Notes: a model not told the origin generated them from the letters alone. 7,649 nucleotides of DNA from Mycobacterium sp. (GCA_025965815.1 JAOPWF010000282.1:1-7649); one strand, 5' to 3'. Shown: positions 1 to 5,529, counted from the stretch's first letter. Made by a program: numbers and translations.

Positions 1-660
1 GTCCGTCGGCTCCGCTCTCGTCGTGGCCAGGATCCGAGCCAGTCGACCTTTGTGCGCTTTGTTGAAATGGCTCACCACGGTGCGCCGCCCATCGGGACGT
101 TCGGCAAGCACGTCGACCCGCACCGCGCCGGGCAGCCTGCCGAGCGCCGCATAGGACCCTGAGCGCATATCGACCACAAGCTCGTCGGCTGCGATCTTGG
201 CCAGAATCGGTTCGAGCAGCGGCTTCCAGCGTGCGGCCAGTGTCGGGCCGCCCGGGAGTGCCGAGGACGCCGACAGTCGGTAGGCAGGTACGGGATCGTC
301 GGCGCGCAACAGCCCGAACAACGCGGAGCCGACGACCAGCCGGGCTCCAGCACGCGCGGCCGCCGCCCCGCGAAGTGATCCGACGTCGAGTGCGTCGTAG
401 AGGACACCCGTGTAGCGGGTGATGGCGGGCATTGTCGGCGAGGTCCGTAGAGCGGCGTTGCGCTCGATCTCGATGTCCTGGGCGGGGGAGATGCCAAGCG
501 CGCGCCGACTGGCCGGGCGGTCGGCGGCCAACGTCACCAGCTCGTCAACCAGCGCGGCGCGCATCGATCCGAGGTCGGGCCAGTCCAGCGCATCGAGCCG
601 CAGCGAAGGTCCGTCGCCGCCGTCGCGCTTGGTCTCCGACGGCGGAAGCAATACCAGCAC
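1..660 (-). CDS. yaaA: YaaA family peroxide stress response protein (partial, C-terminus beyond left edge)
   Basis: The minus strand is open in one frame from a GTG at 660 to the window edge, giving 220 residues without a stop. The start reads VLVLLPPSETKRDGGDG, the characteristic YaaA N-terminus, and near the edge HFNKAHKGRLAR is the conserved basic motif of the family (DUF328/UPF0246). YaaA proteins are about 240-260 residues, so only a short C-terminal piece is missing. In Escherichia coli YaaA is induced by OxyR and limits peroxide damage by lowering free iron; the same role here is inference from the family. GTG 660 is chosen because homologues begin at this motif and no start lies just upstream; no strong ribosome binding site is visible. 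It lies 26 bp after the stop of the decayed SRPBCC gene on the same strand. Confidence 0.93.
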   Translation of the reverse strand, partial: MLVLLPPSETKRDGGDGPSLRLDALDWPDLGSMRAALVDELVTLAADRPASRRALGISPAQDIEIERNAALRTSPTMPAITRYTGVLYDALDVGSLRGAAAARAGARLVVGSALFGLLRADDPVPAYRLSASSALPGGPTLAARWKPLLEPILAKIAADELVVDMRSGSYAALGRLPGAVRVDVLAERPDGRRTVVSHFNKAHKGRLARILATTRAEPTD

Positions 661-686
661 AAGCAGCGAGGGTATCGGGCCGCGGA

Positions 687-916
687 TTACGCCTGTTTGG
701 CGAAGTAGCGTTTCCCGTCCGCGGCCATGCGTCCGAATGCGGCCTTGAGCACCGGGCTCAGCACCTTGGCAGGCAGGGCGAATGCGCCCTTCGGCTCGAT
801 AGCAACCTCCACGTGAACAGGGTGCCGTCGCCGTCGACGTCCAGGATGTAATCCTCGGCGAAATGCCGGAACACCGGGACGCTCGCCTCGTAGACGCGGG
901 CGGCACCTCCGGCCAT
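687..916 (-). pseudogene. SRPBCC/polyketide-cyclase-fold protein, C-terminal remnant with frameshift
   Basis: Two adjacent minus-strand frames together encode one recognisable C-terminal half of an SRPBCC (START-like, hydrophobic ligand-binding) protein. From ATG 916 one frame reads ARVYEASVPVFRHFAEDYIL, then DVDGDGTLFTW. After about 804-810 the other frame continues with VAIEPKGAFALPAKVLSPVL and ends GRMAADGKRYFAKQA before TAA at 687-689. Adding one base near 804-810 joins the two into a single chain typical of the family (a strand followed by the long C-terminal helix). The N-terminal half, normally about 70 residues, is absent: a TGA lies in frame at 941-943, and the preceding gene ends there. 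I call it a pseudogene by truncation plus frameshift. A sequencing error could explain the frameshift but not the missing N-terminus. Family assignment is from motif recognition only. Confidence 0.6.
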
Positions 917-940
917 CGACGCGCGGTCCCCGCCGCGGTG

Positions 941-1372
941 TCAGTTGGGTCGAGGGTAGAGCGTCCGAGTCTCGTTGAATCGCGGACGGTTCCTCGTGGT
1001 ACTGGCCGTGGGCCCGGTTTGTGTCGGGGACCCGCTCGTGGAGGTCTGAGTGCTCGTCTCGGATCCAGGCGGAGGACTTGGCGGCGGACCGATGTCGGTC
1101 GTCGACAGCGACACGGTGGTCGTGTACGTGCTGTTCGATGGGCTGGTGCTGGGAATCTCGGCGCTGCCCACCGTCGTGTGCGGAAGTGTCGTGGGGGGGG
1201 GAAGCACTGGGGTGGACGCGGGAGTGCTCCACTGGTCGGACATCTGTACGACGGTGAAAACGAGGGCAATGACCGCGATGAGGCCGACGACACCCGAGGA
1301 GAGAATCGCCGCCGATGTGCGATACCACGGCAATGGCTCTTCCGAGCTGTCGGGGTCGTCCGCCACGGGCAC
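941..1372 (-). CDS. Single-pass membrane protein with Pro/Thr/Ser-rich outer domain, unknown function
   Basis: A 143-residue protein that I cannot name. Residues 1-20 are acidic and polar (PVADDPDSSEEPLPWYRTS), residues about 21-43 form one clear transmembrane helix (AAILSSGVVGLIAVIALVF), and the remaining 100 residues are almost wholly Pro, Thr and Ser, a low-complexity tail likely to sit outside the membrane. This layout is common among uncharacterised mycobacterial membrane proteins. The Thr/Pro-rich tail could be O-mannosylated or span the cell wall; that is inference. The start is GTG 1372; a second GTG at 1366 is equally possible, neither has a convincing ribosome binding site, and an in-frame TGA lies 14 codons upstream. 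Residues 58-60 (Pro-Pro-Pro) are encoded by an uninterrupted run of nine C at 1193-1201. The stop lies 24 bp before the SRPBCC remnant. Confidence 0.75.
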   Translation of the reverse strand: MPVADDPDSSEEPLPWYRTSAAILSSGVVGLIAVIALVFTVVQMSDQWSTPASTPVLPPPTTLPHTTVGSAEIPSTSPSNSTYTTTVSLSTTDIGPPPSPPPGSETSTQTSTSGSPTQTGPTASTTRNRPRFNETRTLYPRPN

Positions 1373-1692
1373 TGATGCTACGTGCAGCCAGCCAAACGGC
1401 GGATTGTGTGTTCATAGGAGACATCGGCTCCGGCCCACGGACGACGACGTCGTGCAGTTCGGCGACACACTTATCCGTAGATGCTGCGCCGTCGGGCGCC
1501 ACGTCGAGTTTTGCCCCGACGCAGGGAACCAAACTGAAGAGAGTCGCACGCAGACGGCGAGGCGAGCGGATAGTAAACGCATAGGTTTCGAACCTTTACC
1601 GCATCGTGTTGTAAATGTGACTGTTGTAGACCAGTGTTTCACAAGTGGCTTGAGTGCTTTGAGCGCACGCCGAATCAGCTGAGGAGCCGGAC
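1373..1692. other. Divergent intergenic region, no gene recognised
   Basis: These 320 bases separate the minus-strand membrane protein from the plus-strand DUF732 gene. Reading frames crossing it show no family-like protein. The right half (about 1565-1690) is more AT-rich than the surroundings and should hold the DUF732 promoter. One candidate is TTCGAA (1587-1592) with TGTAAA (1610-1615) at 17-bp spacing; this is weak. A 13-base palindrome AGGTTTCGAACCT lies at 1583-1595 and overlaps the candidate -35, so it could be an operator. No clear promoter for the minus-strand gene was seen. Confidence 0.4.
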
Positions 1693-2145
1693 ATGACCGT
1701 ACGAAGAAACTGTGGCACGTCGATGTCGGGAGTGAGCGGACTGCCACGGGCAGTTCGAGTACTGGCGGTGTCCGTCGGCATCGCCACTGCGGCCGCAACG
1801 TTGGCGGCGCCGGCGCAGGCAGATCCGGTCGGAGATGCATTCCTCTCCGCTCTCAATAACGCCGGCGTCAACTACAACGATCCGGGAAACACGGTTGCGC
1901 TGGGGGAGTCCATCTGTCCCATGCTGGTCCAACCGGGCGGGTCGTTCGCCTCCGCCGCGTCGAGCATCACCGGTAACACCGGCATGACCCCGGCCATCGC
2001 GGGCCTGTTCACCAGCATCGCTATATCGATGTACTGCCCATCGATGGTGAATTCGTTTGCTAACGGCGACTTCTCGAACCTGCCCCAGTTACCGGGGCTT
2101 CCCGGTGTAGGCAGTCTGGCGGGTATAGGCATACCAGGGCTGTAG
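1693..2145 (+). CDS. Secreted DUF732 domain protein
   Basis: A 150-residue exported protein. Residues 1-43 form a signal peptide: basic start (MTVRRNCGTS), hydrophobic stretch VRVLAVSVGIATAAATLAAP, and an AQA cleavage site before DP. The mature part begins with the DUF732 pattern (DAFLSALNNAGVNYNDP, then ALGESICPML) and has the paired cysteines expected of the family, Cys75 and Cys115 (MYCPSM), probably a disulfide outside the cell. DUF732 proteins are short, secreted, largely actinobacterial, and without a settled function. The last 20 residues are Gly/Pro/Leu-rich. The start ATG 1693 is backed by GAGGAG at 1681-1686; ATG 1723 is an in-frame alternative that would still leave the signal peptide. 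The gene stops 13 bp from the converging ABM-like gene. Confidence 0.88.
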   Translation: MTVRRNCGTSMSGVSGLPRAVRVLAVSVGIATAAATLAAPAQADPVGDAFLSALNNAGVNYNDPGNTVALGESICPMLVQPGGSFASAASSITGNTGMTPAIAGLFTSIAISMYCPSMVNSFANGDFSNLPQLPGLPGVGSLAGIGIPGL

Positions 2146-2158
2146 ACGATACGGCTCG

Positions 2159-2770
2159 CTATTCCGTCCGAGTCGACCGAAACAGCAGCCCGTACTCGTC
2201 CAGCCCCACCACCGTGCTGTTGGTGGCCGCGACTGCGTCCACCCGGATCGCCGCGGCCGCACTTCGGCTCTTGGCCAAGGCGTCGAGATCTCGCCAGACC
2301 GTCTGACTGACCTGCCGTCCCGAGCGGCGATCGACCAACAGCGTTGTACTGACGAACCCATCCGTCTCCGTCAGCCATGGCACGGCCGTGTCCTCGTATC
2401 CGGCGATCGCGGCATCGAGGGACGCCGGGTCCGCCTCGAACCACGTCAGACGGACACCCGCTCCGGCCTGTTCGCGCGCGATTTTCGACACGCTGGCCAG
2501 CCGGAAGCGCTCGACCGCTGCGGTGCCCAAGCCCAGGTGGGTCACCTTGTCCCGCACCTCGGCCTCGAGGTGTTCACTTTCTCGCATTGCGTCGTGCGAG
2601 ACCCAGAACGATTCGACGACAGCAACTGCCAGGTCGGGAGACACCTGCAGCGACATGCCGCGGTTGCCGGCGTCCGACTCGACGCGGGAGCGTCCGTCGG
2701 ATTCGAGATACGCCACAGCATCGTCGATCCGTTCCGGGTCGAGGGTTATCAGCGTGAACCGAACATGCAT
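2159..2770 (-). CDS. Tandem dimeric alpha/beta-barrel (ABM-like) protein
   Basis: A 203-residue protein that appears to hold two copies of the roughly 95-residue ferredoxin-like fold of antibiotic biosynthesis monooxygenase (ABM)-type proteins. Half one begins MHVRFTLITLDPERIDDAVA and contains the strand AVAVVESFWVSHDAM; half two begins GAGVRLTWFEADPASLDAAI and contains GRQVSQTVWRDLDALAKS. The repeated order strand, helix (ID-AVAYL / LDAAIAGYE), strand, aromatic-containing strand supports an internal duplication that would form the barrel within one chain. Substrate is unknown; such proteins include small oxygenases and stress proteins, and no catalytic residue can be assigned. The start ATG 2770 is fixed by AAGGAG 8 bp upstream; longer in-frame extension into the upstream gene is a shadow. 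It follows the DJ-1-like gene by 43 bp on the same strand, so the two are probably co-transcribed. Confidence 0.78.
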   Translation of the reverse strand: MHVRFTLITLDPERIDDAVAYLESDGRSRVESDAGNRGMSLQVSPDLAVAVVESFWVSHDAMRESEHLEAEVRDKVTHLGLGTAAVERFRLASVSKIAREQAGAGVRLTWFEADPASLDAAIAGYEDTAVPWLTETDGFVSTTLLVDRRSGRQVSQTVWRDLDALAKSRSAAAAIRVDAVAATNSTVVGLDEYGLLFRSTRTE

Positions 2771-2785
2771 CTGCCGCTCCTTCGT
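2771..2785 (-). promoter_or_regulatory. Ribosome binding site of the ABM-like gene
   Basis: Read on the minus strand, GAAGGAGCGGCAG lies directly before ATG 2770, with AAGGAG at a 7-8 base spacing. It decides the start, because an open frame continues far upstream into the DJ-1-like gene. Confidence 0.75.
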
Positions 2786-2813
2786 CAGTCGAAACAGGTT
2801 GGCTGGACGCGGA

Positions 2814-3539
2814 TCATGACGGCCGGCCCTGTTCGGCCATGAGCACAGCGAGCGTGCGTTCGGCCGCTGCGCGCGAGGACGACGGGTTCTGGCCGGTGAC
2901 CAGGTGCCCATCCACCACCACGTGGGGGGCCCAGGGAGGCCCTTCATCGAAGTCCGCTCCCTCTTCCCGCAGTCGCGTCTCCAGCAGCCACGGGGCGCGA
3001 TCAGCAAGGCCCGCTTGGCGCTCTTCCTCATTGGTGAAACTGGTCAGCCGTCGGCCGGCGAACAGCCAGTTGCCGTCCTCGCGGCGCGCCGACAGCAGCC
3101 CAGCGGGGCCATGACAGACCGCTGCGACGACTCGTCCAGCGTTGTACAGATCGGTCAGGATCTGGCCCAGTGGTCGACAATCCGGCAGGTCTTCCATTGG
3201 TCCGTGACCGCCGGGGATGAAGACGACGTCGAAGTCGCTGTCGTGCTCGGCAGCGAGCTCAACCGACATTGGCGCGGCCAACTCATTTGAAAGCGATTCG
3301 ATATACCTGCGCAGGTCTGCCGCGCGCTCTTCACCACCAGCACGGTCGGGCGACAAGCTGACCTCGTCGACCGTCGGACGGACGCCGCCCGGAGTGGCGA
3401 TGTCTACGTCCACCCCGGCGCCTCGAAAGACGCGGTGCGGCTCCACGAACTCCTCCGCCCAATAACCGGTGGGATGGCGGGTGCCGTCGGACAGGGTCCA
3501 GTGGTCGCTGCCGGAGAGCACGATCAGTATTCGGGCCAT
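2814..3539 (-). CDS. DJ-1/PfpI superfamily, Hsp31-like class I glutamine amidotransferase domain protein
   Basis: A 241-residue protein of the DJ-1/PfpI superfamily, Hsp31/type 1 GATase-like branch. It starts with the strand MARILIVLSGSDHWTL. Likely catalytic residues are visible: Glu30 in TGYWAEEFVEP, the nucleophile-elbow Cys142 and His143 in AVCHGPAGLL, and the preceding VVFIPGGHGPMEDL loop. This Glu-Cys-His set matches Hsp31-type proteins, which act as glyoxalase III or as chaperones and protein-repair factors. A role in methylglyoxal or reactive-carbonyl defence is inference. The length, about 230-245 residues, is normal. ATG 3539 is chosen because AGGAGG lies 5 bases upstream; ATG 3575 would add 12 residues with a poorly spaced ribosome binding site. 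It is probably the first gene of a two-gene operon with the ABM-like gene. Confidence 0.9.
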   Translation of the reverse strand: MARILIVLSGSDHWTLSDGTRHPTGYWAEEFVEPHRVFRGAGVDVDIATPGGVRPTVDEVSLSPDRAGGEERAADLRRYIESLSNELAAPMSVELAAEHDSDFDVVFIPGGHGPMEDLPDCRPLGQILTDLYNAGRVVAAVCHGPAGLLSARREDGNWLFAGRRLTSFTNEEERQAGLADRAPWLLETRLREEGADFDEGPPWAPHVVVDGHLVTGQNPSSSRAAAERTLAVLMAEQGRPS

Positions 3540-3550
3540 GACATCCTCCT
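3540..3550 (-). promoter_or_regulatory. Ribosome binding site of the DJ-1-like gene
   Basis: On the minus strand CAGGAGGATGTC precedes ATG 3539, giving AGGAGG with a 5-base spacing. This is the strongest Shine-Dalgarno match in the window and favours ATG 3539 over ATG 3575. Confidence 0.75.
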
Positions 3551-3735
3551 GGGTCATCTCGTGGTCCGTTGTCATGCTGCCGCGCGACTACCTCCACGGT
3601 CTTGGACCTGCGAGCACAAGGTTTGCCTCGTGTCGTCGCCCCTGTCGGGGCTGCGCCGCATGCCCGGATGTCGGTGGCGCTTCGGGCGCCGGCGCCAGTT
3701 CGCATGCCAGAGCAGGTCTGACGACAACGCTTACG

Positions 3736-3757
3736 CACCGCAGGTTGGTGTGCGGTG
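3736..3757. repeat. 7-bp perfect inverted repeat upstream of the DUF2267 gene
   Basis: CACCGCA (3736-3742) and TGCGGTG (3751-3757) are exact reverse complements around an 8-base centre, ending 25 bp before ATG 3783. It lies in the divergent gap between the DJ-1-like and DUF2267 genes (3540-3782), where an operator or a leader hairpin would be expected. Function is unproven. Confidence 0.45.
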
Positions 3758-3782
3758 AGGTCGGGACGGGCATGGTGACCCG

Positions 3783-4175
3783 ATGGATGCCCGGGCGTTT
3801 TACCTCGAAGTCGCAGAACGCACCATGTTGTCCAAGGAGGAGGCGGCGGACCTGACCCGCGCCACTCTCGAGACCTTGGCACTGCGCGTGAATGAGGGCG
3901 AGATACGAGACCTGGCCCGACAACTACCCGAACCGCTGGCCGACGCCATTCGTTCGAACGGCAAGGGTAGAGAGCGATTCGACCTGACCGAGCTGATTCG
4001 GCGAGTCAGTAAACGAACCGGCCTCAACGAAGCCGAGACCGCTGCGGGCGTGCGTGCCGTGCTCCTCACGCTGCGGCAGGCGGTCGACCCGAAGGAGTTC
4101 AACGACCTCATGTCGCAATTGCCGGCTGCGTTCAGAAGGCTCCTCGTGTCGGCAAGCCCGCAACCCGCGGATTAG
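3783..4175 (+). CDS. DUF2267 domain protein
   Basis: A 130-residue soluble, helix-rich protein of the DUF2267 family. Two similar halves are visible: FYLEVAERTMLSKEEAADLT followed by ATLETLALRVNEGEIRDLAR and QLPEPLADAI, then DLTELIRRVSKRTGLNEAET followed by AVLLTLRQAVDPKEFNDLMS and QLPAAFRRLL. The repeated pattern, an 'A.RTGL/ML...EA' helix then 'TL..L...V...E..DL..QLP', is the DUF2267 signature. Function is unknown; members are often found among stress-linked genes in actinobacteria. Start ATG 3783 is the natural family start but has no strong ribosome binding site. It is divergent from the DJ-1-like operon, and the gap holds an inverted repeat. A strong hairpin lies after its stop. Confidence 0.88.
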   Translation: MDARAFYLEVAERTMLSKEEAADLTRATLETLALRVNEGEIRDLARQLPEPLADAIRSNGKGRERFDLTELIRRVSKRTGLNEAETAAGVRAVLLTLRQAVDPKEFNDLMSQLPAAFRRLLVSASPQPAD

Positions 4176-4408
4176 CTCAACGGACGAATTACGCCGTTGC
4201 TTTGACGGGCGGGACCCCCATCGCGGGCGTTGTTGGTGGGGGCCCCGCTGTGGCGGTTGCCCCGAGACTCATCGCGGAGATTGTCGGCGTATTCGGTCGC
4301 CGCCAACGTTGCCGATACGTCCGCGGGGCTGGGAGTTCTGCTGAAGGGTTCCAACAAGCCTGCTGGGTACGGCAAGAGCGCCTTCGCCTGACGTCTCGGC
4401 GACAACAA
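4176..4408. other. Gap with ambiguous coding character
   Basis: Between the DUF2267 stop and the small unknown gene lie 233 bases. They contain the hairpin at 4209-4248. Two plus-strand frames show protein-like stretches: VVGGGPAVAVAPRLIAEIVG up to about 4290, and then, one frame over, AYSVAANVADTSAGLGVLL ending at a TGA near 4391. A minus-strand frame (4172-4408) is also open. None matches a family I know. It could be a frameshifted gene remnant or non-coding leader. Confidence 0.35.
4209..4248 (+). terminator. GC-rich stem-loop after the DUF2267 gene, possible terminator
   Basis: Bases 4209-4220 (GCGGGACCCCCA) pair with 4237-4248 (TGGGGGCCCCGC), with 11 of 12 Watson-Crick pairs, one A-C mismatch, and a 16-base loop. 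It lies 33 bp after the DUF2267 stop at 4175. There is no following T-tract, so if it ends transcription it is of the tract-less kind proposed for mycobacteria. It could also be an RNA structure in the leader of the next gene. Confidence 0.5.
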
Positions 4409-4678
4409 GTGAAAAGAGCTGTCCCTCAGAGCATTACGTCATATGGACTGGGCCTCAGCGGCATCACCGTCGCGGCGGTGCTTGCCCTCGGCAGTAGGGA
4501 TACAGGCGGCGCGGCGGCCGAGGAGATGCCGGCTGCTGCCGAGCTGAGCCTCGTGACCGATCCCGCGGCTGACGTCGAGACCTCTGCTGAAGTGCTTGAA
4601 CTGCCGGTGCCCGAACCTGAAGTGGTTGCACAAGAGAAGCACCTGCCTGCCCGCGAGCGTGCCCTGGTTGCCGCCTGA
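4409..4678 (+). CDS. Small hypothetical protein with hydrophobic N-terminus and acidic tail
   Basis: From GTG 4409 this encodes 89 residues; I do not recognise it. Residues 1-8 (VKRAVPQS) are basic, residues about 10-27 (TSYGLGLSGITVAAVLALG) are hydrophobic like a signal peptide or a single membrane span, and the rest is acidic, rich in Ala, Glu, Pro and Val (for example ETSAEVLELPVPEPEVV). Third codon positions are strongly G/C from about 4440 to the stop, which supports real coding. The start is uncertain: the frame is open upstream to TTG 4202 across a strong hairpin, and GTG 4409 lacks a clear ribosome binding site but gives a normal basic-hydrophobic export-like N-terminus. Its TGA at 4676-4678 directly abuts the stop of the converging hadC-like gene. 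Confidence 0.5.
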   Translation: MKRAVPQSITSYGLGLSGITVAAVLALGSRDTGGAAAEEMPAAAELSLVTDPAADVETSAEVLELPVPEPEVVAQEKHLPARERALVAA

Positions 4679-5155
4679 TCAAGGGGCGGAGGTATTTGCG
4701 AACCGCGTTTGGTCCACCTGCCGGCCCATCAGCGTGGTGAACGCCTCCATCACCAGATCACCCCTGTCGTTGATACATGTGTTTTTCGTGACGACGATGT
4801 CGGCGCCAAACCGTTCGTCCACCGACTCGACGTCAAAATGGCACCACAGCTTGTCGCCGGCGAGCACCGGCTTGAAGTAGACGAACTTCTGGTCGACCTG
4901 CACTATCTCCATGGTCTCTATGCCGACATCGACGACCCTGAAGAAGTCCCTCTGCACCAGCACGGCGAACACCGTCAGGAATGTGAGCGGGGCGACCAGG
5001 CCGTCGTACCCGAGTTCGATCGCGGCTGCCTCGTCGTGGCTCGCCGGGTCGTCGGCCTTTACTGCGTCGGCGAACTCACGAATCTTTTCGCGTCCAACTA
5101 TGAAGTAGTCCGGGTACTCGTGGCGCATGCCCCTGATGTCGGTCTTGAGGGCCAT
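4679..5155 (-). CDS. HadC-like (3R)-hydroxyacyl-ACP dehydratase subunit, FAS1-like/hot-dog fold
   Basis: A 158-residue protein closely resembling HadC of mycobacteria (Rv0637 type). The N-terminus MALKTDIRGM, then YPDYFIVGREKIREFADAVK, LGYDGLVAPLTFLTVF, METMQ-like IETMEIVQVDQKFV, KPVLAGDKLW and SVDERFGADIVVTKNTC all match remembered HadC sequence. In the FAS-II cycle HadC pairs with the catalytic subunit HadB as HadBC and dehydrates long 3-hydroxyacyl-AcpM during mycolic-acid elongation; HadC itself carries no catalytic His/Asp. The usual hadC lies in the hadA-hadB-hadC cluster, but here there is no hadA or hadB in view, so this is most likely an extra paralogue. The C-terminus is slightly shorter than Rv0637 (158 against about 166 residues). 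Start ATG 5155 matches the family start, with AGGGGTG upstream. HadD or another FAS1-like dehydratase is a less likely reading. Confidence 0.85.
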   Translation of the reverse strand: MALKTDIRGMRHEYPDYFIVGREKIREFADAVKADDPASHDEAAAIELGYDGLVAPLTFLTVFAVLVQRDFFRVVDVGIETMEIVQVDQKFVYFKPVLAGDKLWCHFDVESVDERFGADIVVTKNTCINDRGDLVMEAFTTLMGRQVDQTRFANTSAP

Positions 5156-5202
5156 GGGTGTCACCCCTGCCGTGCGGTTGCGACGCACACAATGCGAAAG
5201 GG

Positions 5203-5225
5203 GCTTCCGGGACCGTCCCGGAAGC
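5203..5225. repeat. Perfect 10-bp inverted repeat upstream of the hadC-like gene
   Basis: GCTTCCGGGA (5203-5212) and TCCCGGAAGC (5216-5225) are exact reverse complements around CCG. The element lies 47 bp upstream of ATG 5155 on the hadC-like side. It has no T-tract on either strand. It may be an operator, a 5' leader hairpin, or a tract-less terminator for transcription entering from the right. Confidence 0.6.
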
Positions 5226-5372
5226 TGATGGAGTGAACCACCGGGACCTGCTCGGGCCGCTCACAACTCCGCATCTCGGTACTACCCAGTTGGCGCGGTG
5301 CTAACCAGATGACGGCCGGCGCCCAGACACCGGATCGGAATCGCCGCCGTGACACTGGAGGCTGAGGGCTCA

Positions 5373-5401
5373 TTCAAACGTTATTTGGCTCCTTGGATAG
5401 G
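5373..5401 (+). promoter_or_regulatory. Candidate promoter of the L,D-transpeptidase gene
   Basis: TTCAAA (5373-5378) and GATAGG (5396-5401) are 17 bp apart, in the most AT-rich part of the gap. If used, transcription would begin near 5408 with a leader of about 120 bases to TTG 5530. The -10 match is weak. Confidence 0.3.
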
Positions 5402-5529
5402 CTGCCTGACAAGCTGGGTCGGCGTTGACATCAGCTGTTCGCCGCGGCGACGTACCGCCGAGCCGGGAGTGGTGGAGCGTCATCCGCGGAGTGCCCGCCC
5501 CCTCGCCGAATGACCCTGGAGATGTCTCC

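Larger units (their letters stand above)
5156..5529. other. Divergent intergenic region between the hadC-like and L,D-transpeptidase genes
   Basis: This 374-base stretch holds the inverted repeat at 5203-5225 and an AT-richer segment at about 5371-5403. There TTCAAA (5373-5378) and GATAGG (5396-5401), with 17-bp spacing, make a possible promoter reading toward the L,D-transpeptidase. The transpeptidase frame is open from TTG 5425, but 5425-5529 does not look like the start of an exported protein, so I treat it as leader. No other gene was recognised; a minus-strand frame at 5161-5373 overlaps the repeat and resembles nothing known. Confidence 0.4.

Noticed and set aside
72..497. Minus-strand open frame of 141 codons inside yaaA
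   Set aside because: It is a shadow of yaaA, whose own frame is open throughout and carries the family motifs.
687..1532. Long minus-strand open frame of 281 codons
   Set aside because: It runs across the membrane-protein gene in a different frame and gives Arg/His-rich low-quality protein. Only its last stretch (about 687-810) is real, as the frameshifted end of the SRPBCC remnant.
1583..1595. AGGTTTCGAACCT, whose reverse strand resembles a tRNA T-arm (GGTTCGAAACC)
   Set aside because: The T-stem would have only about three pairs, and no acceptor, D or anticodon arm can be found on either side. It is better read as a short palindrome near the DUF732 promoter.
2771..3031. Upstream extension of the ABM-like frame
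   Set aside because: It reads through the DJ-1-like gene in another frame with unlikely composition; ATG 2770 has a strong ribosome binding site and a sensible fold start.
3675..3697. TGGCGC...GCGCCA and GGCGCC repeats in the DJ-1/DUF2267 gap
   Set aside because: Short GC-only palindromes are expected by chance at this base composition, and several alternative pairings compete.
4709..5236. Plus-strand open frame of 175 codons opposite the hadC-like gene
   Set aside because: It is the antisense shadow of hadC-like codons and has no start signal or family resemblance.
5161..5373. Minus-strand open frame of 70 codons before the hadC-like gene
   Set aside because: It overlaps the perfect inverted repeat, matches nothing I know, and has no visible ribosome binding site.
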